A DNA stretch of 64,000 nt, taken from contig CAWHYJ010000022.1 in assembly GCA_963833495.1 (NCBI GenBank), positions 1 through 64,000 of the forward strand, read 5' to 3'. This DNA comes from Fodinibacter sp963833495. Lineage in GTDB: Bacteria > Actinomycetota > Actinomycetes > Actinomycetales > Dermatophilaceae. The notes beneath the pieces were generated by a model. That model did not search any database. It was not told the DNA's origin and was given only the letters and a program-made list of their open reading frames with translations. Made by a program: the position numbers and the translations under genes. Positions 1 to 7,656 of this stretch are shown one piece after another (position 1 is the first letter of the stretch; each line of letters starts with the position of its first letter).

Positions 1-51
1 CGGGAAGACCCGGGCGAGCAGCTCGCCCTCGCTGACGTCGCGCAGCCGCAC
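1..51 (-). CDS. thiL: thiamine-monophosphate kinase, N-terminal fragment
   Basis: Only the first 17 codons are inside the window. Read on the minus strand from a GTG at 51 they give VRLRDVSEGELLARVFP, which resembles the usual ThiL N-terminus (RDV.E..LL.R). ThiL phosphorylates thiamine monophosphate to the diphosphate cofactor. The placement fits too: in actinobacteria thiL is commonly divergent from the small Lrp-type gene and DUF3515. The call rests on a short match plus context, so it is moderate. Confidence 0.5.
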   Translation of the reverse strand, partial: MRLRDVSEGELLARVFP

Positions 52-91
52 TGGACCAACCCTTCGAAAGACGTGGGGACTCCCGGCACGG

Positions 92-97
92 TAGCGT
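92..97 (+). promoter_or_regulatory. possible -10 hexamer (TAGCGT) for the Lrp-type gene
   Basis: TAGCGT matches the hexamer seen before several other genes in this window. It lies about 80 nt upstream of the Lrp-type start, so it would give a leadered transcript. I see no clear -35 element. Confidence 0.3.
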
Positions 98-181
98 CTG
101 ACCCGCGCGCCGGTCTCGCGGGCGCGCTCCCGACCGCAGGGGCACCCGTGCCCCGACGACTCACGAAGAGGTGGCACTTCA

Positions 182-415
182 GTGGTACAGGCCTACATCC
201 TGATCCAGACCGACGTCGGCCGCGCCGCGTCGGTGGCCTCGGCCATCGCGGGGCTCGACGGAGTCGCCATGGCCGAGGACGTCACCGGCCCCTACGACGT
301 GATCGCGCGCGTCGAGGCCCAGACCGTCGACGAGCTCGGCAAGCTCGTGATCGCCAAGATCCAGGACGTCGAGGGCATCACCCGCACCCTCACCTGCACG
401 GTGGTGCACGTCTGA
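182..415 (+). CDS. standalone Lrp/AsnC ligand-binding (RAM) domain protein
   Basis: The 77-residue protein is only the C-terminal effector-binding domain of Lrp/AsnC regulators, with a beta-alpha-beta-beta-alpha-beta pattern (VQAYILIQT, ...DVIARVEAQ, ...TLTCTVVHV). No helix-turn-helix is present. Such proteins oligomerise and bind amino acids, and may modulate full-length Lrp proteins, but no DNA binding is expected. The start is GTG with AGAGG upstream. Its stop overlaps the start region of the DUF3515 lipoprotein, so the two are probably co-transcribed. The physiological role is not known from sequence. Confidence 0.85.
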   Translation: MVQAYILIQTDVGRAASVASAIAGLDGVAMAEDVTGPYDVIARVEAQTVDELGKLVIAKIQDVEGITRTLTCTVVHV

Positions 416-870
416 GCCGGCGACGCGCTCTCTCGACGGCGGCTGCGCTCGGCGCGGCCGCCGTCGTGCTGTCCGCCTGCTCCTCCGACGCCGTCGAGGT
501 CACCGTGCCGTCGGCCGCCAGCAAGCCGGCCTGCCTGTCGGCGACCCTGCTGTGGCCCTCCACCGTCTCCGGGATGCCGCGGCGCGCCACCGACCCCGAC
601 TCCCCCGGGGTCGCGGCCTGGGGCGACCCGGCCGTGATCGCCCGCTGTGGGGTCGCCGCGCTCGGGCCCACCGACACCGAGTGTCTCGAGGTCGACGGCG
701 TGGGCTGGATCCCACAGGCGCTCAGCGACGGCACGCGGTTCACCTCGTTCGGCACCGACCCCGCGGTCGAGGTGCTCGTGCCGAAGACCTACGCCCCCGA
801 GACGCTGCTGCTGCCGGTGTTCGCACCGGTCGCCAGGGCCCTGCCCGGCAACGGGCTGGCCTGCCGCTGA
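412..870 (+). CDS. DUF3515 family lipoprotein, unusual start
   Basis: The conserved body (residues about 25-150) has the Cys-Trp-Pro pattern of DUF3515, with segments such as WGDPAVIARCGV and SFGTDPAVEVLVPK. A lipoprotein signal is visible: RRR, a hydrophobic stretch, then lipobox LSAC followed by SSD. The reading frame has no ATG, GTG or TTG just before this signal. The nearest sensible start is CTG at 412, overlapping the upstream stop as CTGA. Either a CTG start by translational coupling or a start far upstream must be assumed; I placed it at 412. Function unknown; likely envelope-anchored. Confidence 0.7.
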   Translation: MSRRRALSTAAALGAAAVVLSACSSDAVEVTVPSAASKPACLSATLLWPSTVSGMPRRATDPDSPGVAAWGDPAVIARCGVAALGPTDTECLEVDGVGWIPQALSDGTRFTSFGTDPAVEVLVPKTYAPETLLLPVFAPVARALPGNGLACR

Positions 871-949
871 GCCACACCCGCGACGCCCGCCGGAGCGGTT
901 CGGCCGCGATGGTCGCCAGGTGTGGGGGCTCCGGCAGAGAAGTGTCTGG

Positions 950-955
950 CACCCT
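950..955 (+). promoter_or_regulatory. -10-like hexamer CACCCT, leaderless spacing
   Basis: CACCCT ends 7 nt before the ATG at 963, the spacing expected if transcription starts at the start codon. No -35 seen. Confidence 0.35.
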
Positions 956-962
956 GTGGGAC

Positions 963-1160
963 ATGGACCTGCACATCGACGGCAGCTGGCGGGGCTGGTG
1001 GGGCGACACCATCGTCCAGCTCAGCGACGGCTCCGTCTGGAGGCAGGACGAGTACTACTACCAGTACCGGGCCGATCGACACCCCAAGGTCAGCTTCGAG
1101 GACGACAAGCTGCTGGTCGAGGGCATGCGGAGGGCCGTCCGGGTGAGACGTCTGCTCTGA
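963..1160 (+). CDS. small conserved hypothetical protein (65 aa)
   Basis: The reading frame starts at ATG 963 and encodes 65 residues. The segments GSWRGWWGDTIVQLSDGSVW, EYYYQYRADRHP and VEGMRRAVRVRRLL look like a small, aromatic-rich beta-sheet protein seen in many bacteria as an uncharacterised family. Longer frames on both strands here lack such composition. The gene stands alone between DUF3515 and the end of ddl, which is convergent. Function unknown. Confidence 0.65.
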   Translation: MDLHIDGSWRGWWGDTIVQLSDGSVWRQDEYYYQYRADRHPKVSFEDDKLLVEGMRRAVRVRRLL

Positions 1161-1188
1161 TCCTCGGAAAGCGCAGCCGGGACTCGGG

Positions 1189-2343
1189 TCAGCGCAGGCC
1201 GGTGCGGCGCTCCAGCGCCAGCGCGATCAGCTCGTCGATGACGTCGGGGTAGCTCATCCCGGTCGCCGCCCACATCCGGGGGTACATCGAGTGCGGCGTG
1301 AACCCCGGCATCGTGTTGACCTCGTTGACGAGCACGTCGCCGGCGTCGGTGAGGAAGAAGTCGACCCGAGCGAGTCCCTCGCAGCCGGCGGCGTCGAACG
1401 CCCGGGCCGCCATCTCCCGGATCCGCTCGGCCACCGCCGCCGGCACGTCCGCCGGGGTCTCGAGCCGCACGTCGCCGGCCGCGAGGTACTTGGCCTCGTA
1501 GTCGTAGAACTCGTGGTTCTGCACGACGATGCACTCGCCGAGCTCGCTGGTGCGCGTGGGGTCGGTGCCACGCCCCTCGAGCACCCCGCACTCGATCTCG
1601 CGCCCGAACACGGCGGCCTCCACGACGACCTTGGGGTCGTGCTCGCGGGCCGCCTCGATGGCGGCCTCCAGCGCCTCGGGATCGGACACCTTGGTGATGC
1701 CCATGCTCGACCCGGCCCGCGCGGGCTTCACGAACACCGGCCAGGACAGGGCGTGCACGGCATCCATCGCCGCCGCCTTGTCGCGGCGCCACTCCTTGTC
1801 GGTGATCACGGTGTACGGCCCGACCGGCAGCCCGGCGGAGGCGAGCAGCACCTTCATCACGTGCTTGTCCATCATCACCGCGGATGCCGTGACCCCCGAC
1901 CCGACGTACCTCACGTCGGCGAGGTCGAGCAGGCCCTGGATGGTGCCGTCCTCCCCGAACGGCCCGTGCAGCAGCGGGAAGACGACGTCGACCTCGCCGA
2001 GGGTGCGCGGCGGGGAGCCGGCCTCGTGCACGACGAGCGTGCGGTCGGTGGCGCTGGTCGGCACGATGACGCTGGCCGCGTCGGTGTCGACCTCGGGCAC
2101 GTGACCGGGAGCGAGGCGCAGCGCCTCGGGGTCGTCGGGCACGAGCACCCAGTGGCCGTCCTTGGCGATGCCCACCGGCACCACGTCGTAGCGGGCGCGG
2201 TCGAGCGCCTCGAGCACGCTGGCGGCCGTGGCGCACGAGACCGCGTGCTCGGACGAACGGCCCCCGAACACCAGGGCCACCCGGGTGCGCCCGGTGTCGG
2301 AGCCGTCGGGGGTCGGGGCGGGGCGGGGCTCGTCGGTGCTCAT
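1189..2343 (-). CDS. ddl: D-alanine--D-alanine ligase
   Basis: An ATP-grasp enzyme of 384 residues that joins two D-Ala for the peptidoglycan pentapeptide. The N-terminal motif GGRSSEHAVS (27-36), the ATP-grasp segment KPARAGSSMGIT and the C-terminal metal/ATP motif EVNTMPGFTPHSMYP are all present. The ATG at 2343 is preceded by a -10-like TAGGCT 8 nt away. An open frame continues upstream to 3381, but that part is antisense to the PLP gene and is not protein-like. Length is slightly above the family norm because of a 20-residue N-terminal tail. Confidence 0.97.
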   Translation of the reverse strand: MSTDEPRPAPTPDGSDTGRTRVALVFGGRSSEHAVSCATAASVLEALDRARYDVVPVGIAKDGHWVLVPDDPEALRLAPGHVPEVDTDAASVIVPTSATDRTLVVHEAGSPPRTLGEVDVVFPLLHGPFGEDGTIQGLLDLADVRYVGSGVTASAVMMDKHVMKVLLASAGLPVGPYTVITDKEWRRDKAAAMDAVHALSWPVFVKPARAGSSMGITKVSDPEALEAAIEAAREHDPKVVVEAAVFGREIECGVLEGRGTDPTRTSELGECIVVQNHEFYDYEAKYLAAGDVRLETPADVPAAVAERIREMAARAFDAAGCEGLARVDFFLTDAGDVLVNEVNTMPGFTPHSMYPRMWAATGMSYPDVIDELIALALERRTGLR

Positions 2344-2351
2344 CGCCCGCG

Positions 2352-2357
2352 AGCCTA
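2352..2357 (-). promoter_or_regulatory. -10 hexamer TAGGCT for ddl
   Basis: TAGGCT lies 8 nt before the ddl ATG, so the transcript would be leaderless or nearly so. Confidence 0.5.
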
Positions 2358-2429
2358 GCCGCTGGCCGCACTGCCCTCGGGCGACCGGCGCACGACCGGA
2401 CACGACGGCATCCGCGGCGACTCGCGGCA

Positions 2430-2435
2430 TACCCT
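2430..2435 (+). promoter_or_regulatory. -10 hexamer TACCCT for the PLP gene
   Basis: TACCCT ends 7 nt before the GTG at 2443 (leaderless spacing). It is back-to-back with the ddl promoter; no SD is visible. Confidence 0.5.
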
Positions 2436-2442
2436 GAGACGC

Positions 2443-3540
2443 GTGACGCCAACACCCCACGACCCGGATGCCGACCGGCTCTCCCCCGCCACCCGCGTCG
2501 TCGCGCTCGGCCGCGAGCAGGTCGTCGCCGGTGGGCAGGTGGGCGCCCCGCTGGTGCTCACCTCGACCTACCACGCCGACGGCGACGTGGTCTACGCGCG
2601 CTCGGGCAACCCCACGTGGTCGGCGTTCGAGACCGCGCTCGGCGACCTGGAGGGCGGGGACGCCCTGGTGCTGTCCTCCGGCATGGGCGCCGTGGCCGCG
2701 GCCCTGTCGCTGCTCCCCCACGGCGGCCGGGTCGTCGCGCCGGATGCCGCGTACAACGGGGTCGTGGCGACGCTCGGCCTCCGGGAGGCCGAGGGTGCCG
2801 CCCGGGTGCGCCGCGTCGACGTCGCCGACACCGCCGCCGTGCTGACGGCCCTCGACGGCGCCGACCTGCTCTGGCTCGAGTCGCCCACCAACCCCCTCCT
2901 CGAGGTGGCCGACCTGCCGACCCTCCTGGCCGCCGCGCGCGAGCGGGGCGTGCTCTCGGTCGTCGACAACACCTTCGCCACCCCCCTGCTGCAGCGGCCG
3001 CTCGAGCTCGGGGCCGACGTCGTCGTGCACTCGGTGACCAAGTACCTGTCCGGCCACAGCGACGTCGTCCTCGGCGCCGTCGTCACCCCACCGACGGAGG
3101 CCGGCCGCGCCCACCTCGAGCGGATGCTGCGGCACCGCACCCTGCACGGCGCGATCGCCGGCCCGATGGAGGTGTGGCTCGCGCTGCGCGGGCTGCGCAC
3201 CCTGCACCTGCGCGTCGAGCGTGCCGGGGCCAACGCCCTCGTCCTCGCCGAGCGACTGCGCACGCATCCCGCGGTCGAGCGGGTGCGGCATCCGGGCTTC
3301 GGCGGCATCGTCTCGATCGAGGTCGCGGGCGGCGCGCCGGCGGCCGAGCGGGTGTGCGCGAACACCCGGGTCTGGCTGCACTCCACCAGCCTCGGCGGGG
3401 TCGAGAGCCAGCTCGAGCGGCGCCGGCGCATCCCCAGCGAGCCGGTGAGGGTGCCGGAGAACCTGATCCGGCTCTCGGTCGGCATCGAGGACGTCGACGA
3501 CCTCTGGCGCGACCTCAGCCAGGCCCTCGACCAGGCGTAG
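2443..3540 (+). CDS. cystathionine gamma-synthase/lyase-family PLP enzyme
   Basis: A fold-type I Cys/Met-metabolism enzyme of 365 residues. It has YARSGNPT (51-58) for phosphate contacts, DNTFATP (175-181) with the pyridine-binding Asp, and SVTKYLSGHSD with Schiff-base lysine K200. The C-terminus ends in the usual NLIRLSVGIEDVDDLW. It acts in the cytoplasm on homocysteine or cysteine thioethers. Sequence alone does not separate gamma-synthase, gamma-lyase or methionine gamma-lyase activity, so no symbol is given. It is divergent from ddl and convergent with gpsA, which begins at the next base. Confidence 0.88.
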   Translation: MTPTPHDPDADRLSPATRVVALGREQVVAGGQVGAPLVLTSTYHADGDVVYARSGNPTWSAFETALGDLEGGDALVLSSGMGAVAAALSLLPHGGRVVAPDAAYNGVVATLGLREAEGAARVRRVDVADTAAVLTALDGADLLWLESPTNPLLEVADLPTLLAAARERGVLSVVDNTFATPLLQRPLELGADVVVHSVTKYLSGHSDVVLGAVVTPPTEAGRAHLERMLRHRTLHGAIAGPMEVWLALRGLRTLHLRVERAGANALVLAERLRTHPAVERVRHPGFGGIVSIEVAGGAPAAERVCANTRVWLHSTSLGGVESQLERRRRIPSEPVRVPENLIRLSVGIEDVDDLWRDLSQALDQA

Positions 3541-4539
3541 CTACGCGGTCTCGGCCTTCCGGGGGCGGGACAGCAGCGCCGCGACGACCTCCGGGGCGGT
3601 GCGGTCGCGCTGGATCATCGCGTCGACCTGCTCGATGATCGGCACGTCGACGCCGTTGTTGCGGGCGAGGTCGAGGATCGACGTGCACGACTTCACGCCC
3701 TCGGCGGTCTGCTTGGTGACCGCGATGACTTCGGAGACGGCCATCCCCTGCCCCAGGCGCACCCCGAAGGAGTGGTTGCGCGAGAGCGGCGACATGCACG
3801 TGGCGATGAGGTCGCCCACCCCCGCGAGCCCCGCGAAGGTGACCGCGTCACCACCCAGCGCCGTGCCGAGCCGCATCGTCTCGGCCAGGCCGCGGGTGAT
3901 GATCGACGCCTTGGAGTTGTCGCCCATCCCGAGGCCCTCGGCCATCCCCACGGCCAGGGCGATGACGTTCTTGACGGCGCCACAGATCTCGGTGCCCACG
4001 ACGTCGGATGCCGTGTAGGGGCGGAAGTAGGGCGCGGCGCACGCGCCGGCCACGAGCTCGGCCATCTCCTCGCTCGCGCACGCCACCACCGAGGCCGCCG
4101 GCTGCTTGACGGCGATCTCCCGGGCGAGGTTCGGCCCCGACACGATGACGATGCGCTCGGTCTCGACCCCGCCGACCTCGGCGATGACCTCGCTCATCCG
4201 CTTGGTCGTGCCGAGCTCGACGCCCTTCATCAGCGACACCACGGCCGCGGACGCCGGCAGCGCCGAGCCCCACGCGGTGAGGTTGGCGCGCAGCGTCTGC
4301 GAGGGCACGGCGAGCACGACGATGTCCGCGCCGTCGGCGGCCTGGGCCGGGTCGGTCGTGGCCCGGATCGTCGGCGGCAGGCGCAGCTCGGGCAGGTAGT
4401 CGCGGTTGACCCCGTCGTTGATCTGGTCGACGACCTCCTGGCGGCGCCCCCACATCGTGACGTCCGTGCCGGCATCCGCGAGCACCGACGCGAACGCCGT
4501 GCCCCAGCTGCCCGTGCCGTAGACCGCTGCGCTCGTCAT
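3541..4539 (-). CDS. gpsA: NAD(P)-dependent glycerol-3-phosphate dehydrogenase
   Basis: Makes sn-glycerol-3-phosphate from dihydroxyacetone phosphate for phospholipid synthesis. The 332-residue protein has the Rossmann motif GTGSWGTA (8-15), the catalytic-lysine segment GAVKNVIA (K190) and the GLAGVGDL / SRNHSFG signatures. Its ATG overlaps the stop of plsC as ATGA, so the two are translationally coupled. This makes biochemical sense: PlsC uses the acylated product of G3P. Length is typical. Confidence 0.97.
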   Translation of the reverse strand: MTSAAVYGTGSWGTAFASVLADAGTDVTMWGRRQEVVDQINDGVNRDYLPELRLPPTIRATTDPAQAADGADIVVLAVPSQTLRANLTAWGSALPASAAVVSLMKGVELGTTKRMSEVIAEVGGVETERIVIVSGPNLAREIAVKQPAASVVACASEEMAELVAGACAAPYFRPYTASDVVGTEICGAVKNVIALAVGMAEGLGMGDNSKASIITRGLAETMRLGTALGGDAVTFAGLAGVGDLIATCMSPLSRNHSFGVRLGQGMAVSEVIAVTKQTAEGVKSCTSILDLARNNGVDVPIIEQVDAMIQRDRTAPEVVAALLSRPRKAETA

Positions 4540-5294
4540 GAGGCCTCCTCCAGGGGGTGGGGCTTGCCGATGGGCGTGATGTTGTGGGTGCGGGGGTCGA
4601 AGCGCACCACCGGGGCCTTCTCGCCGCGCAGCACCTCCAGCTCGGCGGTGATGGCGGCCATGATCCTCGCCGTGGCTTCGTGCAGCACCTCGGAGGTGAG
4701 CTCACGGCCGTAGAGGTCGTCGAGCGGCACCGGCCGCCCGGCGCGCACCTGGATGGTGGTGCGGGGCAGCAGGTGCAGCCGCTTCGAGTAGGGGGCGAGC
4801 ATCTTCTGAGCACCCCAGGTGGCCACCGGGATGACCGGGCACCGCGTCTCGAGCGCGACCCGGGCAGCGCCGGTCTTGCCACGCATCGGCCACAGGTCGG
4901 GATCGCGAGTCAGGGTGCCCTCGGGGTAGATCGCGACGGCCTTGCCGGCCCGCACCGCCTCCACCGCAGCCCGGTAGGCGTCGGCCGCGCGGCCCGTCTC
5001 GCGGTAGACCGGGATCTGGTCGGCGTGACGCACGATGGCCCCGACGATCGGCGCCGTGAACACCCCGGCCTTGCCGAGGTAGCGCGGGGAGTGCCCGTTG
5101 TCGACGAGGAAGTGCCCGAAGGCCAGCGGCTCGACGTAGGAGTAGTGGTTGGGGCACACGACGTAGCCACCCTGCGTCGGGAGGTTCTGCGCGCCAGACC
5201 AGTCCCGCTTGGTGAACAGCATGTACAGGGGCCGAGCGATGCGGATCGCGAGACGGTAGGCGAAGGGCCGGGAGTGGTCCGAGGGGGTCGTCAC
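4536..5294 (-). CDS. plsC: 1-acylglycerol-3-phosphate acyltransferase family protein
   Basis: A 252-residue PlsC-type acyltransferase. The acceptor-binding motif EGTLTRD (125-131) is present. The catalytic motif reads NHYSYVEP (49-56), so the usual HX4D is HX4E (H50/E55); Glu can keep the charge relay but is a noticeable variant. The start is GTG at 5294 with GGAAGG upstream; the longer frame to 5396 adds residues overlapping cofC and looks spurious. It is expected at the membrane face, making phosphatidic acid. Coupled to gpsA downstream. Confidence 0.9.
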   Translation of the reverse strand: MTTPSDHSRPFAYRLAIRIARPLYMLFTKRDWSGAQNLPTQGGYVVCPNHYSYVEPLAFGHFLVDNGHSPRYLGKAGVFTAPIVGAIVRHADQIPVYRETGRAADAYRAAVEAVRAGKAVAIYPEGTLTRDPDLWPMRGKTGAARVALETRCPVIPVATWGAQKMLAPYSKRLHLLPRTTIQVRAGRPVPLDDLYGRELTSEVLHEATARIMAAITAELEVLRGEKAPVVRFDPRTHNITPIGKPHPLEEAS

Positions 5295-5374
5295 GCGCTG
5301 CCTTCCGTGGGGGCGGGTCAAGCGCATTGTGGTCCGCCCACCGGGCGATGTCGAGCACAGCGCGGTCGTGTTGG

Positions 5375-5380
5375 CAGGAT
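5375..5380 (+). promoter_or_regulatory. -10-like hexamer CAGGAT for cofC
   Basis: CAGGAT ends 6 nt before the ATG at 5387; leaderless spacing, no SD visible. Confidence 0.4.
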
Positions 5381-5386
5381 CGGGGG

Positions 5387-6235
5387 ATGCATGCACCCGG
5401 GCCGGACTGGGCGGTCGTCGTTCCGGTCAAGGGCGGACCGCTGGCCAAGAGCCGGCTCGACCTTCCCCACGAGGCCCGTACCGCGCTGGCCGACGCGTTC
5501 GCGCGCGACACCGTGGCCGCGATCGCCCGCGGGATGCCGGGTGCACCGGTGCTCGTCGTCACCTCCGACCCCGACGTGGCCCGGTGGGCCGCTGCCGGTG
5601 GGCACGTCGTGGTCGCCGACCGCGGGGGTGGGCTCGACGCGGCCGTCGCCGACGGGGTGGATGCCGCCCGTGCCCTGGGCGCGCGAGCGGTGGCCGTCGT
5701 GCTCGGCGACCACCCGGCGCTGCGTCCACACGAGGTGCGTGCCGCGCTGGCGGCGGCCGGTTCCCACCCGGCATCCGTGGTGCCCGATGCCGACGCGGTA
5801 GGGACCGCGCTATTGACCCTCCCGGCGACCGGCGTGGTGCGCACCGCCTTCGGCGCCGGCAGCGCCGCCGCGCACGAGCGGCTGGGCTTCGTGCGGCTCG
5901 ACCTCGACCTGCCGGGGCTGCGCGTCGACGTCGACGACGCGGCCTCGCTGGCGGCTGCGGTCGGCCTCGGTCTCGGGCCGAGCAGCGGCAGGGCCCTCGC
6001 GCACGCTAGCGTTCCGGGCGTGCAGGCTTCCATCCACCGCATCGAACCCGACGGCTCCGGCTCGGCCCTGCTCGACGACGGCGTCGAGGTGAGCGTGCCG
6101 GCCGGTGCGGCTGTCGCCAGCGGGCTGCTGCACCTGCGCGTCGGCCAGCGGGTCAGCGTCGAGCTCGACGCTGACGGTCAGGTGGCCACCCGCGTGTGGG
6201 TCGTCGGCATCGGCCCCGGCGAGGACATCCGCTGA
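5387..6235 (+). CDS. cofC: CofC/FbiD-type guanylyltransferase with extra C-terminal domain
   Basis: Residues 1-200 match 2-phospho-L-lactate (or phosphoenolpyruvate) guanylyltransferase of coenzyme F420 synthesis: VVVPVKGGPLAKSRL, LGDHPAL (107-112), FGAGSAAAHERLG (155-167) and DVDDAASL. Family members end near here, but this frame runs on without a stop to 282 residues. The tail (212-282) has a small beta-barrel-like pattern: SALLDDGVEVSVPAGA, LRVGQRVSVELD. That pattern resembles a small standalone actinobacterial protein. This is either a fusion or two nested products; see the internal start at 6020. No other F420 gene is nearby. Confidence 0.8.
   Translation: MHAPGPDWAVVVPVKGGPLAKSRLDLPHEARTALADAFARDTVAAIARGMPGAPVLVVTSDPDVARWAAAGGHVVVADRGGGLDAAVADGVDAARALGARAVAVVLGDHPALRPHEVRAALAAAGSHPASVVPDADAVGTALLTLPATGVVRTAFGAGSAAAHERLGFVRLDLDLPGLRVDVDDAASLAAAVGLGLGPSSGRALAHASVPGVQASIHRIEPDGSGSALLDDGVEVSVPAGAAVASGLLHLRVGQRVSVELDADGQVATRVWVVGIGPGEDIR
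6007..6012 (+). promoter_or_regulatory. internal -10 hexamer TAGCGT within cofC
   Basis: TAGCGT sits inside the cofC frame, 7 nt before an in-frame GTG at 6020. This is the same geometry as other leaderless starts in the window, suggesting separate expression of the C-terminal domain. Confidence 0.4.
6020..6235 (+). CDS. possible separate 71-aa product of the cofC C-terminal domain
   Basis: An in-frame GTG preceded at leaderless spacing by TAGCGT could yield a 71-residue protein beginning MQASIHRIEPDGSG. Its composition (DDGVEVSVP, LRVGQRVSVELDADGQV) resembles small cold-shock-like or OB-type actinobacterial proteins that are normally independent genes. It shares stop and frame with cofC. 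Whether it is made alone, as a fusion tail, or both cannot be settled from sequence. Confidence 0.4.
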   Translation: MQASIHRIEPDGSGSALLDDGVEVSVPAGAAVASGLLHLRVGQRVSVELDADGQVATRVWVVGIGPGEDIR

Positions 6236-6254
6236 CCCGTCATCCCACGGCGGC

Positions 6255-7571
6255 TCAGCTGAGCTTGTAGGCGGCGCCGAGGGCGTCGAGCTTCTCGGAG
6301 AACCGCTCATAGCCGCGGTAGATGAAGTCGATGCCGTGCACGGTCGAGCGCCCCTGCGCGGCGAGCGCGGCGATGAGGTAGCTGAAGCCACCGCGCAGGT
6401 CGGGCACGGTGATCTCGGCGGCCCGCAGCGGGCTCGGGCCGGAGATGACCGCCGAGTGCTGGAAGTTCGCCCGGCCGAACCGGCAGGGTGAACCGCCCAG
6501 GCACTCGCGGTAGGTCTGGATCTGCGCGCCGGAGTCGAGCAGCGCGTCGGTGAAGCCGAGCCGGTTCTCGTAGACCGTCTCGTGCACGATCGACAGCCCG
6601 GTGGTCTGGGTCAGCGCCACGACGAGCGGCTGCTGCCAGTCGGTCATGAAGCCCGGGTGCACGTCGGTCTCGAGGGCGATGGCGCGCAGCGGGCCGCCCG
6701 GGTGCCAGAACCGGATGCCCTCGTCGTCGACGTCGAAGGCCCCGCCGATGCGCCGGAACACGTTGAGGAACGGCATCATCGGCGGCTGCTGGGCCCCGCG
6801 CACGTAGATGTCACCGTTCGTGGCCAGCGCGGCGCAGGCCCACGACCCCGCCTCGATCCGGTCGGGGATGGCCAGGTGGTTGAAGCCGCCGAGCCGCGCG
6901 ACCCCCTCGATGGTGATGACCCGGTCGGTCTGCACCGAGATGATCGCGCCCATCTTCTGCAGGATCGCGATGAGGTCCATGATCTCGGGCTCGATGGCCG
7001 CGTTGCGCAGGGTGGTGATGCCGCGGGCACGCACGGCGGTGAGCAGCACCTGCTCGGTGGCGCCCACGCTGGGGTACGGCAGGTGCACGTCGGCACCGTG
7101 CAGGCCGTGCGGTGCCGTGAGCCGCAGGCCGTCCTTGCGCTTCTCGATGACCGCCCCGAACTCGCGCAGCACGTCGAGGTGGTAGTTGATCGGCCGCTCG
7201 CCGATGCGGCAGCCGCCGAGGTCGGGGATGAACGCCTCGCCGAGCCGGTGCAGCAGCGGGCCGCAGAGCAGCACCGGCACCCGCGAGGACCCGGCATGGG
7301 TGTCGATGTCGGCGATGTGCGCCTGCTCGACGTTGGTGGGGTCCATCACCAGCTCGCCGTCGCGGTCGGTGGAGTCGATGAGCACGCCGTGCAGCTCGAG
7401 CAGCCCGCTGACCACCTGCACGTCGCTGATCTCGGGCACCCCGCGCAGCCGGCACGGCTCCTCGGCGAGCACGACGGCCACCATCGCCTTGGAGACCAGG
7501 TTCTTGGCCCCCCTGACCTCGATGTCGCCGACGAGCGGGGAGCCGCCATCGACGACGAGGGTGGAGGTCAT
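6255..7571 (-). CDS. murA: UDP-N-acetylglucosamine 1-carboxyvinyltransferase
   Basis: First committed step of peptidoglycan synthesis: transfers enolpyruvate from PEP to UDP-GlcNAc. The 438-residue EPSP-synthase-fold protein has GAKN (21-24) with the substrate lysine, and the active-site cysteine C121 in GGCRIGERP, so it would be fosfomycin-sensitive in principle. I chose ATG 7571 (MTSTLVVDGG); a TTG four codons earlier is possible. Lies 85 nt downstream of hup on the same strand and converges on cofC. Confidence 0.95.
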   Translation of the reverse strand: MTSTLVVDGGSPLVGDIEVRGAKNLVSKAMVAVVLAEEPCRLRGVPEISDVQVVSGLLELHGVLIDSTDRDGELVMDPTNVEQAHIADIDTHAGSSRVPVLLCGPLLHRLGEAFIPDLGGCRIGERPINYHLDVLREFGAVIEKRKDGLRLTAPHGLHGADVHLPYPSVGATEQVLLTAVRARGITTLRNAAIEPEIMDLIAILQKMGAIISVQTDRVITIEGVARLGGFNHLAIPDRIEAGSWACAALATNGDIYVRGAQQPPMMPFLNVFRRIGGAFDVDDEGIRFWHPGGPLRAIALETDVHPGFMTDWQQPLVVALTQTTGLSIVHETVYENRLGFTDALLDSGAQIQTYRECLGGSPCRFGRANFQHSAVISGPSPLRAAEITVPDLRGGFSYLIAALAAQGRSTVHGIDFIYRGYERFSEKLDALGAAYKLS

Positions 7572-7656
7572 GGGTCCAGCCAAACACAGACGCCGCGCTG
7601 CGGCGACGGCTGGACCGTCACCGCCGCGCGGCGTCGTGGTGTGATGGCGTCCGCTT

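Noticed and set aside
2344..3381. N-terminal extension of the ddl frame to 730 codons
   Set aside because: The added part is the complement of the PLP enzyme gene, with no start signal; ddl has a good -10/ATG at 2343.
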